A stretch of 64,000 nt of DNA from Drosophila persimilis (GCF_003286085.1 NW_020825289.1:21540001-21604000), one strand, 5' to 3'. Counted from the first letter of the stretch, positions 22,678 to 34,127 are shown. The notes: a model not told the origin generated them from the sequence alone. Numbers and translations are program-made.

Positions 22678-24248
22678 GTGAGAAGGGGCAGAGATTTAGT
22701 TAATCTTCAGGAGTCCTGGGGAGTTTGTTTCCAACTGTAAATACTCTCACGCTTCCGAGAGAGTCGGAACTCTCTCTCGTTTGCTCTCTCGCTCTCCCGT
22801 TTTTTTCCCGCCACGTTCAGTGTGACCAGACTGTCTGTCGGCTTTCCAGCCTTTAAAAATATTTTGTTCGAGTGTATTTGCAATTACTTCAAGTTTTCAA
22901 TCAACGGCACGGGTGGTGGAGCGTCTAGGGGTGAGTGTACCTGCCTTATCTTACGCTCAGAATGACTGCTATTGCTGGAGTGCACTTTAGCCTTTTGAGG
23001 GTATGTCTATAATTAGTGTAATTGCAGCATGGCTCGGCCGAACTTCCTTGGCAGTAACTGCAACAGTACACCCCCACATTGCAACGCCTCGATGCACAAC
23101 GGGAAATGCAGTCTGTATCCTTGAAACCTGCTTCTGCAATACGAACTGGCCCACGCGCTCACATGGATACATTTCGTCGTTGCATGGACGGGAAACTGTT
23201 GCCATGCTGCTGCAGCTACTGCGTACGCACGATATGTAGTTCAAGGTCATCTGTTGGCCAAGCATCGGCCTCCAAGCAACCCAAAAGCCCAGAGTTTGAG
23301 TGTAAGATCACGCTCATTAGCGGCAATTGCCTGGGGCAAAGGGAACCCTTCTGCAAGTTTAAGGACATGCGGATCATGCGAATGTCGGGCCATCAACTTG
23401 AGACGCTTTTTCTGGCGTGGCACTAATTTGCTCCCCCTCTTCCACTGCCTCTTTCGTGTGAGAATAACTGTAAACGTGGCACTAATGACCGGCTGGCATG
23501 CCACGGAAAAGCTACGTGGCCAGGCGACCCCATTACATGGGCAACGTGTTAGTGAACTCTGCCCACGGACCTGGCACTTCGCCAAGACACCTCCAGCTCC
23601 AGCAACAGGAAGCGCAGTCATTGAACACTTAATGGAATGCAGTTGGAACGGAAATAGGCGCCAACATTCTGGGCCACTGGGCCTCTCTTCCTACCCGCAG
23701 ATGAAAGTGACCATAAATTTTCCGCTTGCATCAATCTCCTGGGCAAAAGCCAAGAGGGGGCAACCTACTTTGCCCTGCTTAATACCAGCTAATTGCATTT
23801 TACAGTTTGGGGGCAGCCAATAGAGAGAGAAAGAGAGAGAGCTCCGCTTAGACAGAGCGTCGTCAGTTGGTCGCCATCGCCCCACCATCCTTGCCACCAA
23901 CCAAGTTCAATGGAGCGCAAATTGTTGTTATGGCAACGAATAAGTATAGCAGCTCATTCGGCTGGCAACATTATCCAGTGTCTGGCGGCGTTCCCTGCGG
24001 CGGACGAATGACGTAAAAGAAGTCGTTGTGGGGGCGGTGCTATCCTTGGGGCTGGAATAATCATACAGCCTTCTCCCACCCCCACCCTGTTGACATGTTT
24101 ATGCGCAAATTTTCAAAGTTTCCTTCGTTCCGTTAAAGCCAGCTATTGATTTTGTTAACTCAATTACAGTAACAGCGCAGCGCCGAAAGGATAGCCAAGG
24201 ATAGTGGTAGTGCTTCGTAGGCCGTTGAGTAGCATGCTAGCTGCAGTT
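22678..24248 (+). other. metro: Metro 5' intron region
   Basis: Fairly GC-rich, with a 189-codon plus-strand open stretch at 23254-23823 that begins at TTG and shows no domain, signal peptide or splice logic; treated as chance. Contains a short GA run at about 23822-23838. Confidence 0.45.
22818..22828 (-). promoter_or_regulatory. Ohler motif 1 (TGGTCACACTG) on the minus strand
   Basis: Exact motif 1 in reverse orientation, just inside the presumed metro first intron. It could serve a second metro promoter (the motif works with some orientation freedom) or a minus-strand transcript. Confidence 0.4.
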
Positions 24249-27207
24249 ATGGCATCGGACATCAATTGGGATCCAGGTGAGTGGCGTGCCAAGGATTTCA
24301 GCCGAAGGGCTGACTCAAACGTTCTCCTTTGTGCGCTTTCAGCTTTGTCTAAATTGTTTACCACGCTCAAGGAGTCAGAGAACCTCTCCAATGACCAGGA
24401 GATTGATTTTCTGAAAGCCCTGCTCGAATCCAAGGAGCTGAATGCTCTGGTCAATGTGCACACAAAGGTGGCCAAAGTGGGCCGGGATGAACGCCTGGCC
24501 CCAGTGCTCTCCACCTCTGCCCAGGTGCTGTACGAGGTGCTGGAGCAACTATCGCAGCGCTGCCATCTGAGCGATGACTGCAAGGAGGCCTTCCACCTGC
24601 TGCAGGATGCCCACGTGCAGGTGAGTGTCTTCCAAACGGAGAGATCAGGATATGCATTGCTGATCCTTCCACTCGCTCTAGCATTTACTGTTTGCGCACG
24701 ATGCCATCGCCCAAAAGGACTTTTATCCGCATCTGCCCGAGGCGCCCTTCGAGATGGACGAGGACGAGGAGACCATTAAGATCGTGCAGTTGGTGAAGAG
24801 CAACGAGCCCCTGGTAAGTGCCTCTGCCTACATCTCTAGCGCTCTCTCTCTCTCTCATTCCGTCGCTCCATCCCAATCTGCATCTACTTTCGGCTTCACT
24901 GTCCACCGATTGATCATTCTTCCAGGTCCTGTCGCTCATTGTGATCGTGACAGTGCTCTGTGTTGTCTCTCATTCCCTACCATCCCACCCACCCCTGCCT
25001 CTGTCGACTATTCAGCCAACTGCTCCTCCTCTATGCGCCTCCATTCATGCATTCGTCGTATCATCGTATCCGTCCCATCCGCCGCATCTATTTCAATTCT
25101 TCTCCAAGCTAATCAATTTTGTAAATTTTGCTTTCGACCAAAATCGAATACGATCGAATCGATATCTCATTAAAAAAACAAACAACTAAAAAACATTTGC
25201 TAAACAAAAATTAAATAAAAAAACACAGACAGGAGCACAGAGTGCGGAGCCAATTGTTGTAAGTAAAGTAAACGAATGTCCATAGCTGTAAAAAGTTCCA
25301 CCATAAACTACAACAAAAGAAATCCCGTTCCAGCACCACTAAAAGATGGATACGATATGTGTATTCCCACAACGACATAGCAAACTGTACAAAACACACA
25401 CATGCATACACACCGATGTACTCTTGTTGTTGGTTGTGTGCCGCCCCATTTGGTTGTTGTCGCACGTCCATCAGCCACAGCACACGAACACTCCAACATA
25501 CACATAATACACACATCGGAAACAGCACTGTCTCTCTCTCTCTCTCACTCACACACACGCACACACACACGCACATGAGCTGACTTTTGATTGGCGGAAT
25601 ATTGAAATGCGTTTGCCTACTTTTAGGGGGCCACCATTAAGACGGACGAGGAGACCGGCAAAATAATCATAGCTCGAATCATGCACGGCGGCGCTGCCGA
25701 TCGCTCTGGTCTGATACACGTCGGCGACGAGGTCATCGAGGTCAACAGCATTAATGTGGAGGGCAAGACACCTGGCGATGTGCTCACCATACTGGTTAGT
25801 GCCCAGCGATCCCATCGACCTGACTCCCACTACATTCTCTCTGTTTGCTAGCAAAACTCGGAGGGCACCATCACCTTTAAGCTGGTGCCCGCTGACGCCA
25901 AAGGCGCCCAGCGCGAGTCCAAGGTGCGGGTGAGGGCCCATTTCGACTACAATCCCGATGTGGATCCGTACATACCGTGCAAGGAGGCGGGCCTGGCCTT
26001 CCAGCGCGGCGATGTCCTCCACATTGTGGCCCAGGATGATGCCTACTGGTGGCAAGCACGCAGGGAGCACGAGCGCTCTGCCCGCGCTGGCCTCATCCCG
26101 AGTCGCGCCCTGCAGGAGCGTCGCATTATCCACGAGCGTACGCAGCGGGATGGCAATGATCTGGACTCCAAGCGTAAGCATCCATCATACCAGCTGGTTC
26201 ATGAATATGTCCCTGACTCGCCCCATGCCCAAGCCCAGACTGAAATTGATATACTTTCATGTCGCCTCTTAATCCGATCATCCGCAATCTGACTAACAAT
26301 TGGCCGCCTCTCCTAACATCAACCATCAATCAGCCGGTTCATGCGCATCACTCTGCAACACCACCCCACCCGGCTCCCCCCGACTGCACACGAGCAGCAG
26401 CAGCTCGTCGTGCCGCCAGCCCAAGACTAAAAAGATCATGTACGACTTGACAGAGAACGACGACTTTGATCGCGAGCAGATCGCAACCTACGAGGAGGTG
26501 GCCAAGCTCTATCCCCGGCCCGGCATCTTCAGACCAGTGGTGCTCATCGGTGCCCCTGGTGTGGGTCGGAATGAGCTGCGCCGCCGACTGATTGCCCGTG
26601 ATCCCGAGAAGTTCCGTAGCCCAGTACCATGTAAGTCGATTTCTGTCCCCATATCGATATTTTTACAAAGAGTTTCTTTCTTACAGACACCACGCGACCC
26701 ATGCGTACGGGCGAGGTGGCTGGACGTGAGTACATCTTTGTCGCGCGCGAAAAAATGGATGCGGATATTGAGGCCGGCAAGTTTGTGGAACACGGCGAAT
26801 ACAAGGGGCATCTGTATGGCACCTCGGCGGAGAGCGTTAAGTCGATCGTGAATGCTGGCTGCGTCTGTGTGCTGAGTCCCCACTACCAGGCTATCAAGAC
26901 GCTGCGCACGGCCCAGCTGAAACCGTTCCTCATACACATTAAGCCGCCAGAGCTTGATGAGCTCAAATCTACGCGCACCGAGGCGCGGGCCAAGTCCACG
27001 TTCGATGAGGCGAACGCCAGGAGCTTCACGGACGAGGAGTTCGACGATATGGTAAAGTCGGCCGAACGCATCGACTTCCTTTACGGCCACTTCTTTGACG
27101 TGGAGATCGTCAACGGCGAACTGATCAACGCCTTCGAACAGCTGGTCCACAACGTGCAGCGGCTGGAGAATGAGCCGCTCTGGGCACCCTCGATCTGGGT
27201 GCAGTAG
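24249..27207 (+). CDS. metro: Menage a trois (metro), MPP7-like MAGUK scaffold
   Basis: Exons 24249-24276, 24343-24620, 24682-24813, 25627-25794, 25852-26173, 26334-26630 and 26687-27207 join in phase to 581 residues. Order of domains: L27 pair within about residues 10-115; PDZ from [11 protein letters not shown] (PLGA replaces the GLGF loop) to about 220; SH3 with [13 protein letters not shown] and DDAYWWQAR; a hook region with KTKKIMYDL; guanylate kinase from [20 protein letters not shown] to the end. The P-loop lysine is arginine, as in the catalytically dead MPP kinases. Known role: stabilises DLin-7 and Dlg complexes at neuromuscular synapses. ATG 24249 gives MASDINWDP; an in-frame ATG at 24234 would add five residues. 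AATAAA is at 27482. Confidence 0.93.
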
Positions 27208-27481
27208 AAAGCCAAGAAAACCAACCCGTAGATGCCCATCTATAGGTGCATTTCATGCAATTTGTTAAACCAAACACCAAAGTATTTTTGCCATACGAAT
27301 TTAGCGACGTGCTAAGATAGAAGAAATGTAGTTGAATAGTTGAGGAACGAATAGGAACGATATAGAGACACTATGACACCCGTAGGCGGTCCTGCTGCTG
27401 GGCTGGTACACTCCCGTCCAGCTTTAGTCCTTTCACGACAAGTACCTTTTTGCGTAACAGTGAAAACAATGAAATGAAAAC

Positions 27482-27487
27482 AATAAA
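27482..27487 (+). terminator. metro: Polyadenylation signal of metro
   Basis: AATAAA about 0.27 kb after the metro TAG (27205-27207). Confidence 0.55.
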
Positions 27488-27964
27488 CAATTGAAAGAAC
27501 TTAGAAACCAGCATCTATAGAACGGATTAACAATTATGTACACTTACCATTACAATTACAATTAAATTATGTGAAATTGTTGTACAAAATTGATTATTTG
27601 TGTTCAAATCGAATAACTTAAAAAATTAATGTATTTATTACACGTTGTTAAAATCAAAAGAGTTAATCCCTACGACACATACCCCTATAACTGTAACTTT
27701 ACCTCTAACGCTAACTGTATTGTATCTCAATTGTATATACACTCTCACTATCCGGGGCATATTGGATACAGTATGGATCTACGTTCTATATGTGACATTT
27801 CTCTCATTTCTAAACTGATTTCATCTAACGAGGAGATATTGTGCGGCGATTCATTGTTAAAAACAAGTGAGAAATTAATAAAAACCTATTTTAAAAGGAA
27901 GTTTCATTATTCCCAAGGGGGAACATTTCAATTTGGATCAAATAAAAGAAGACTTAAACACAGC

Positions 27965-27970
27965 TTTATT
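27965..27970 (-). terminator. Polyadenylation signal of the amine oxidase gene
   Basis: AATAAA on the minus strand (TTTATT on plus) about 0.3 kb past the oxidase stop at 28262. The two convergent genes therefore appear to end without overlap. Confidence 0.5.
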
Positions 27971-28261
27971 GGGCAGCACATTTTGTATACATAATACATA
28001 TCGACACTACACTCACATATTAATGTATATAGTACCTACGATGTATGTATAATCTTTCGTCTAAGTATAGCCTATGTGGTACATTGTATATCTTATCCAT
28101 ATCAAAGTCTATGCAGGATGTTTCATCAGTTTTCTTGATTGATTGCTAATTGCAGATTGTAATACGAAGACAAAGACTAACTCCCATCTTTCATTGCACT
28201 GAAATCATTGTCAGGTATCGCAGTTCGCCCTCTCTCTTTCTCTCTACCTCTCTCTGTATAG

Positions 28262-29788
28262 CTAGAGCTGCGACTTGGTCCCGGACCAAGACGCACTCTG
28301 TCCGTAAAAGTCTGCCAACCGCTTGGCCTCACGCCATCCGGCCTCGACCGCACCATGCACCGTGGAGTAGTAGTGCTCGCTGGAAGCCTCGCCCGCAAAC
28401 TGGACAATGGGCTTGTCGCAACGACTCTGTTGCAGCTCGTCCGACGGCTCGCGCTCCCGCTCCGGGGTGGTGGACACCACAGTGAGTGGGTGGGCGAGCT
28501 CGCGGGCTCCTGTGCCCAGGTTCTCTGTTTCCATGGAACGGTACGAGTACGAGCCACGGAAGTTCTCGTTTGTGTGCCAGGCAGAGGTGCGGAAGCTGCT
28601 TGGGTCGGGGATGTTCCAGTGCAGGAAGCGGCGGAAGAGATACATGCAACCAGACAGAATCTCATCCTCAGGCAAGGTCTCCATGTGCCTGCCGTTGACA
28701 TTGGTTATCCAGCCGGCCAGGATGCGGGGCTGATAGCTCACTCGATAGAAGCCAAAGACGTCCTCCAGCCATGCCCGTGAAGTCCCCCGAATGTCGTCCA
28801 AGTCCTCGTCCCGCCAGAGCAGCGTGAAGCCTGTCCAGTCGTCAGGCCAAAAGGCCACCGGAAATTCCACAAAGATCTTGTTGACGGTGCCAAAGGCCAG
28901 TCCTTCGATAGCGCGCTGCTTTTCCACAGGGAGCTTCGGCTCGAACAGACGCCAGTGCTGCTCCTTGAGCACGCCCAGGGAGACGGTGACCACCACATGA
29001 TCGGCGATACAGTTCTCTCCGTTGCTCAGCTCCAACTCCACGCGTCCATCGTTGCGGTTCCAGTTGATCTTCAATGCGCGGGTACCCAGGAGCAGGCGCT
29101 GTTCCAGGACCCCCAACTCGGACTTGAGCTCGCGGGCGCGCATCAGTAGTTTCAGCAGCTCCACGTAGCCCTTATCCTTCCAGTTGAGGAGGATGTCGCC
29201 CTCACACTCCCAGTAGTCCAGATATCCACGTCCCGACACCTGTTCAAGCGTGTCGGAGGCCTCCACGGAGTTCTCGAACTTCTGATAGTTGTCAAAGAAC
29301 TCTCTGGCCACCACCGCATCGATGTCGGCGTTCTCCGGCCGGCGCAGGGTCTCATAGAACTTGTTGGTCAGGTAGCTGCCGAGGGATCCGCTGCAGTGGC
29401 GCAGCTCCAGCTGCCGCGAGACCAGTGAATCCCCCACGATCGCCTTGAGCCGGCTGGCCACGTTCTCTGGTACCACCTCCCGATTGGAGCGCACACACTG
29501 ATAGTTCTCGTAGACAGGGCCGGTGGACTCCAGCAGTTCCTCCTCTTGTCTCCTGGTCAACTCGTACACAATGTTATCCCTCTCACCGTGACACCACTGG
29601 GCGCCCAGATCGATCACATTGTCCCCAAAGGGGATGGTGTGTATGCGTCCTCCCACACGCTCCTCGGCCTCCACAACGAGCACGTTCTGGAAACCGTACT
29701 CCAGCAGCTTGGTGGCACACGCGATCCCCGATGCTCCGGCTCCAATCACAACGATCTTGCGATCAAGATTCCGCTGCGTCTGGCTCAT
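28262..29788 (-). CDS. Flavin amine oxidase, spermine/polyamine oxidase-like
   Basis: Single coding exon, 508 residues, about the length of animal spermine and polyamine oxidases. The N-terminal FAD dinucleotide-binding motif IGAGASGIACA is at about residues 15-25, followed by VVEAEERVGGRIHT. Further features are LGAQWCHG, SLGVLKE.., and the C-terminal FAD-contact segment VQFAGEASSEHYYSTVHGA. It would oxidise spermine, acetylated polyamines or a related amine, making hydrogen peroxide. ATG 29788 is the first ATG; a 3' splice site (ttag) lies ten bases before it at 29798-29799, so the 5' UTR is spliced. No signal peptide, hence probably cytosolic or nuclear. From memory this is the CG7737 ortholog, which sits beside Syx6. 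Confidence 0.9.
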   Translation of the reverse strand: MSQTQRNLDRKIVVIGAGASGIACATKLLEYGFQNVLVVEAEERVGGRIHTIPFGDNVIDLGAQWCHGERDNIVYELTRRQEEELLESTGPVYENYQCVRSNREVVPENVASRLKAIVGDSLVSRQLELRHCSGSLGSYLTNKFYETLRRPENADIDAVVAREFFDNYQKFENSVEASDTLEQVSGRGYLDYWECEGDILLNWKDKGYVELLKLLMRARELKSELGVLEQRLLLGTRALKINWNRNDGRVELELSNGENCIADHVVVTVSLGVLKEQHWRLFEPKLPVEKQRAIEGLAFGTVNKIFVEFPVAFWPDDWTGFTLLWRDEDLDDIRGTSRAWLEDVFGFYRVSYQPRILAGWITNVNGRHMETLPEDEILSGCMYLFRRFLHWNIPDPSSFRTSAWHTNENFRGSYSYRSMETENLGTGARELAHPLTVVSTTPEREREPSDELQQSRCDKPIVQFAGEASSEHYYSTVHGAVEAGWREAKRLADFYGQSASWSGTKSQL

Positions 29789-29797
29789 TCTGGGCAA

Positions 29798-30815
29798 CTA
29801 AATCTGGGAATGAATGTACAAAAGCAAATCAAGGGGGAGGTACATACATAAGAATACTCCAGCCAATTGATGGAAAATGTGCAAATGCACACTTTATGCA
29901 CATATGTATCTGAGTGGGAGGTGAGGCATGGGTGGGGTGTCAATTCCAACAGCAACCGAGACACCGTTAGTTGATTTTCTTCGGAAATTGTTTTCATTTG
30001 AATAGCTGTTGCAGTGCAATTCCAGGCACTTGAGAGCTTTATCAATTCAACATATACAATCATACAATCAAAAAAAGACTAGCTCTGAGGGACCGAAGCT
30101 GACAATACCCTTACACACCGTACAGGGAAATCTTATAGACATGACAGTTCATGGGATTCAGTACATATACGTATGCAGAACTGGTCTTTTCTGGTTAAGG
30201 CCTGAGTACCCTTTGATAGGGTATATACGCTTCCTTTCTGTTTCGATTATGAATTTGTAGTGCGCCCGCACGGCAAACGTAACGGCATTTCAGCCTTTGA
30301 TAAGAGTCTCGAAAAAGCTCCCCAGCAACAAACAAAAAAGCCATTTCAGCCAAAAGTAGGAGGTGGGGGGATGGGGATAGTCGTGTACATACGTACGAAT
30401 GTTTGGTCTTTGGCTGCATGAATTTATTAATAGTCGCCACACTGTGAGTGTGGGGGTTGGGGCGGGCCGGGGCGCCGTGACCAGTGAGCATAGCATAGGA
30501 GCCTAGAGGAAACAGTGGCCCAACCGGACCAGCGGGTTTTGCCGACGCGGCATTCCTCTGGATCTAAAATGAATGCTCAGTGAAAGAGGGAGCGCCGCAA
30601 CTTCCTGGTCGCGAACAGAGAGTGTGAGAGAGAGCGAAGCATTGATTTTATATTTGGCAAAAATGTTCAAGGTTTTCTTCGGCAGGCGGCAGCAACAAAC
30701 CGAAATACCCCAAAAAGCCACCACTTGACACCCCACAAAACATGTGTGCGCAAATATTTGACTAAGTATTTGGGTGTCTATCCAATCAAATCACGCTCCC
30801 ATCGAGAGCACTCAC
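29798..30815 (-). other. 5' UTR intron of the amine oxidase gene
   Basis: Bounded on the minus strand by donor TTTTCG|gtgagtg (30811-30815) and acceptor gatttag (ending 29798). No coding ORF stands out. 'tgagtaccctttgatagggtat' near 30205 resembles INE-1 termini. Confidence 0.5.
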
Positions 30816-31000
30816 CGAAAACTCGTGACTTGTATTTCAAAACTGCCGAATATATTCACAATCAAACATTTTGACTGCACTGTGGAGGATTTTGTGGGTC
30901 CAGGTCCTATGCCGAGAACTGGAAATCGAGAAAAATTCTGACTGAGGCGGCTGCTGCGACTGCCGCGGCGGGTACACAAACAAAACTGAATGCCGAAAAG
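30816..31000 (-). other. Probable non-coding first exon of the amine oxidase gene
   Basis: Exon-like sequence ending in a consensus donor (gtgagtg). It contains a ten-codon upstream ORF, ATG at 30869 to TGA at 30837. The right limit (start of transcription) is estimated. Confidence 0.4.
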
Positions 31001-31908
31001 CAATGAGCATATGGAAACGTGCTTCTTTGGCCATGATTATGCTATGCTGCCCAGTGGCGCTGTGGTGCTCTGAGTGGGGGCCGCTGTCGTATTGGTTTCC
31101 CCGTCAAATTGTTGCCCACGTCTCTGGGCGCTCTGCGCAGACTGTAAGCTTGCGAAGAGCTTTGAGTGAAAGCTGTGCCGGTACAGCTGACTGCCCGATG
31201 GAATGAGGGAGGGTGGTGTTGTGAGTTCTCTTCGTTGGGTGGGAGATTAGGAAAGGAAAATGTGGTATGATGGATGACATGACCCCTTGACCACACCAGC
31301 ATGGATGCAATTGGGTTGTGCACTTGGCGCCATTAGAAAGTGTTTTGGGTTTGGTTTTGAATGATTCACATATATATATATATATATTTACTCAACTGCA
31401 TACAAGTTTAGTTAAATTACTTAGTGGAATTGGCTAAAACTCTTCATTAAATAACTCACTTGATATATGCGTTCGTGTTTATGTGTGTGTGTGTGTGTGT
31501 ATATATAAGATATATTCTTCAATGTATGTACATGTTCCTTTGGCCAAATCGGGAAATTACAGACAGGAAAATCTTGATTATTTGGTTTATATATGCATGT
31601 ATGTATGTATTTATAGTTAGTTTTTATTACATGATCATTCGGTTCGGTATTTGTCTTTAACTTTGGAAATGCATATGTATTCCGTATACTATATGCACGT
31701 TAGTGGATTTAAAAGTTAAGTATATGTACGTGTATATACAGCAAGGGAGTTTACTTGGATTCTGCTGATAGTTTGTTTGAATATAAAATATATGATTTAC
31801 TTTCGAATATCCAAACAAAGGGGAATCCAAAGCATTAACTAATACAACTAATTTACACTAAATAAAATTAAAAATAACTGATCTGGAAACAATCCAAACA
31901 AAACGCAA
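31001..31908. other. Spacer and Syx6 3' UTR
   Basis: Holds a TA run near 31372-31387, a GT run near 31483-31500, and a minus-strand AATAAA (TTTATT at 31623-31628) that could end Syx6. No gene is supported. Confidence 0.5.
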
Positions 31909-33222
31909 TTACAAAATAATAAATAGAATTATCACAAACAATAACAGCCCCGTTAGGATGAGAATAGCAGCCCACTGACATTTATCTGCAAGAAGGAATT
32001 TAATCATTACATAACTTAATCATTGGGTATTCTATTGTATTGCATTCCACTCACCATTATTCATGTGCAACACTTTGGCAACCTTCTTCATGGTCGTGTC
32101 CAGCTTTGACTCTGTTGTATCGAACTCGTTCCCAAAATCATCCAGCATCACAGCCTGTTCATCCAACTCGACGCCGATCTGCCGCGATACAGTCTTCAGA
32201 GTGCCTATGGAATCACTGATCATGTCGAGCTGCTCGTCCTGACCCTGGATCATGCGCTGCTGTATGGACACCGTCTCGCCCACATACCTGTGGCCGGGGC
32301 TGTCCAGACTGCTGGCTTGATGCGGTTGCCCGTAGTGACTGGGACTGTCAAGGGCATTCTCCAGCTTCGAGTACCTGGTCCCGCTGTGGCGGGAAGCAGC
32401 CGCTGCCGCTGCTGACATCGTGCCGGCTATGGTATTGGCCACCGCCTGACTGCCGCTGTTGATCAGTGAGTTGCCGTTCAAGGTGCTGGGGCACTCCACC
32501 AGGTAAGTGCGATCGTTGTGCGGATGGAGGTGGTACTCGTTTGAGTTGGTGTTGGAATTGGAGATGGTGTGATGATTTGGTTGATTCTGATTGGGGTTGT
32601 TGCGATCGTTGTCGAGGAGTGGCTGGTGTGCGGTTATGTCTCTGTCCCTGTTCCGGTTCAGGCTCATCTTATCCTTCATCTGCTTGACCTCATCGCGGGT
32701 GTTGTCGATGAAGTGGCGCCGGCTGGAGAGTTCGCGGTTGTCGATGCGAAACTTGGTCGGATTCTTCTCGACAATGCGTGCTAGTCGGTTTCCCAGGGTT
32801 AAGAAAAACCGTAAAAAATGCAAAAAATTTCTCAGCTAAAAGGGAAAGGTTAGGCAAAGCGAATTGATTTTTCGCCAATGCGGCGTGACGTCGCGCAATA
32901 CATTAGTAATGCAGTTTAGGAAAAGGATATTGATAGTGTCCTCGAGGTCCTCGAGATCCCATTCGATGCTCCGCAACGAGTTACGCAGCTCAGTGGTGGT
33001 CCATTCAACCTCTGCTCCACCGTCCTCCCCCAGCTCGCGCCAACGCAGGTAAAGGCCTCGTGTTTTGTTCAGAGCTTTAAATACCTCGCTGCAGAGAGAG
33101 AAGGAAGAGAGAGTAAGAAGGAGATGTGGTAAGATGGGGCTGATGGAACGTAATGACGAAGAAATTGCATTGCAATAAACCACCTACTCCTTGACTACGA
33201 AAAACGGATCCTCCAGAGACAT
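31909..33222 (-). CDS. Syx6: Syntaxin 6, Qc-SNARE of TGN/endosomes
   Basis: Four coding exons on the minus strand: 33222-33188, 33088-32931, 32777-32055 and 31985-31909, giving 330 residues with all phases consistent. The N-terminus MSLEDPFFVVKDEVFKAL is the syntaxin-6 N-domain start, and WDLEDLEDTISIVEKNPTKF follows. A long Asn/His/Ser/Ala-rich linker separates it from the Qc SNARE helix (about residues 236-305, from GETVSIQQRM to AKVLHMNN). The tail anchor WAAILILTGLLLFVIIL ends the protein. Known role: retrograde and endosomal fusion with VAMP, Vti1 and syntaxin-16 partners. The second coding intron is AT-AC. The linker is far longer than in vertebrate syntaxin 6. Confidence 0.94.
32778..32930 (-). 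other. Syx6: U12-type AT-AC intron in Syx6
   Basis: On the minus strand the intron starts ATATCCTTT, the full U12 AT-AC 5' splice-site consensus, and ends GCAC. A branch-point-like TTTCTTAAC (CTTAAC at 32798-32803) lies about 20 nt before the end. Joining 32931 to 32777 restores the frame and reads ..DTI|SIVEKNPTKF, as in syntaxin-6 family proteins. No GT-AG pair in this segment gives a comparable reading. Confidence 0.88.
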
Positions 33223-34101
33223 TTTGCTCGTTCCTTGGCCAAATGGAAATTTACGGTTGCGGCAAGGCTAACAACGGTTATTTTTCACGTACGAGTACGG
33301 GTGTAACGGTTAGCGCACTTGACTTTTATATTCATGGATTTTTCTTCCTCTTATGCGCTGCTCCACGGACGCGCGCACACTCTGACACACAGGAGGAAAA
33401 CCACCCCCGAAATTGGGGAAACTGCAAGTTGGAAAATATACGAATATTCGTTTCTAAGGGCGCCTGGACGAACCGACCGTTACATCAAAAAAACATGGGA
33501 GTTTATCTTTTTTTTAGCAGGAATTTCACAATCAACTGGGATCTAATCAAGCCATAAAAGCGTATTGTGCGAAGTGATGTTTGAATAGCACGTTTATTGA
33601 TTATTGCACTTTGCCGAGCTGCTTATCTGCTCTTTTTCTTGTTTGCGCCGCGTCAGAGTTTTGTTTCGGCCAGGCAGAGAGTACACTGGCCCAGAGTACA
33701 CTGGCGCTATTTTGCGATTCGGAACGACGGCAGCTGCAGGTCGGCGAGAGTGAAGGCGAAGGTGAAGGCATTTGTTTATGCCACTCCAGCGGCTGCGCAC
33801 TGGATGCCACCCACCCCCAAGCCACAAGCTAACCGAACATTACAGTTTTCCAGCAGAAAGTGCCCCTTTCTGACAACACTTTTTTGTATTACAACAAAAA
33901 GAATCAGCTAAAGTGCCACCACTGGCTATGACACTGACCAAAACAAAGATTTTGCTCACCTGCTGCACGTTTCGACGTCATTGAGCAAAGCGCTTCTAGC
34001 AAACACTGTGACACTTTAAATTCAAAATTCTGCAGCAAATTTCGCTAAACTTTTAGCTTAATAATAGATTAATTATTATTTATTATTTATTCGTCCACCA
34101 A
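33223..34101 (-). other. Syx6: Syx6 5' UTR and its intron
   Basis: A minus-strand donor CAG|gtgagc ends a leader exon at 33960 that would start near 34090. A possible acceptor gttgttag lies at 33268, so the ATG exon would begin at 33267. No other gene seen. Confidence 0.45.
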
Positions 34102-34127
34102 CAGTGTGACCGCGGATTTATCGATAA
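34102..34127 (-). promoter_or_regulatory. Syx6: Syx6 core promoter: DRE plus motif 1
   Basis: Minus strand reads TTATCGATAA (34127-34118), then CGGTCACACTG (34112-34102), an exact motif 1. Spacing and flanks are the same as at the spin promoter (5364-5389). The leader exon starts immediately downstream. Confidence 0.65.

Noticed and set aside
22818-22838. Second Schnurri silencer candidate near 22826
   Set aside because: One fixed position fails (GCCGAC instead of GRCGNC).
23254-23823. 189-codon plus-strand ORF in the metro 5' region
   Set aside because: Begins at TTG, the first ATG is late, no domain, signal peptide or splice context.
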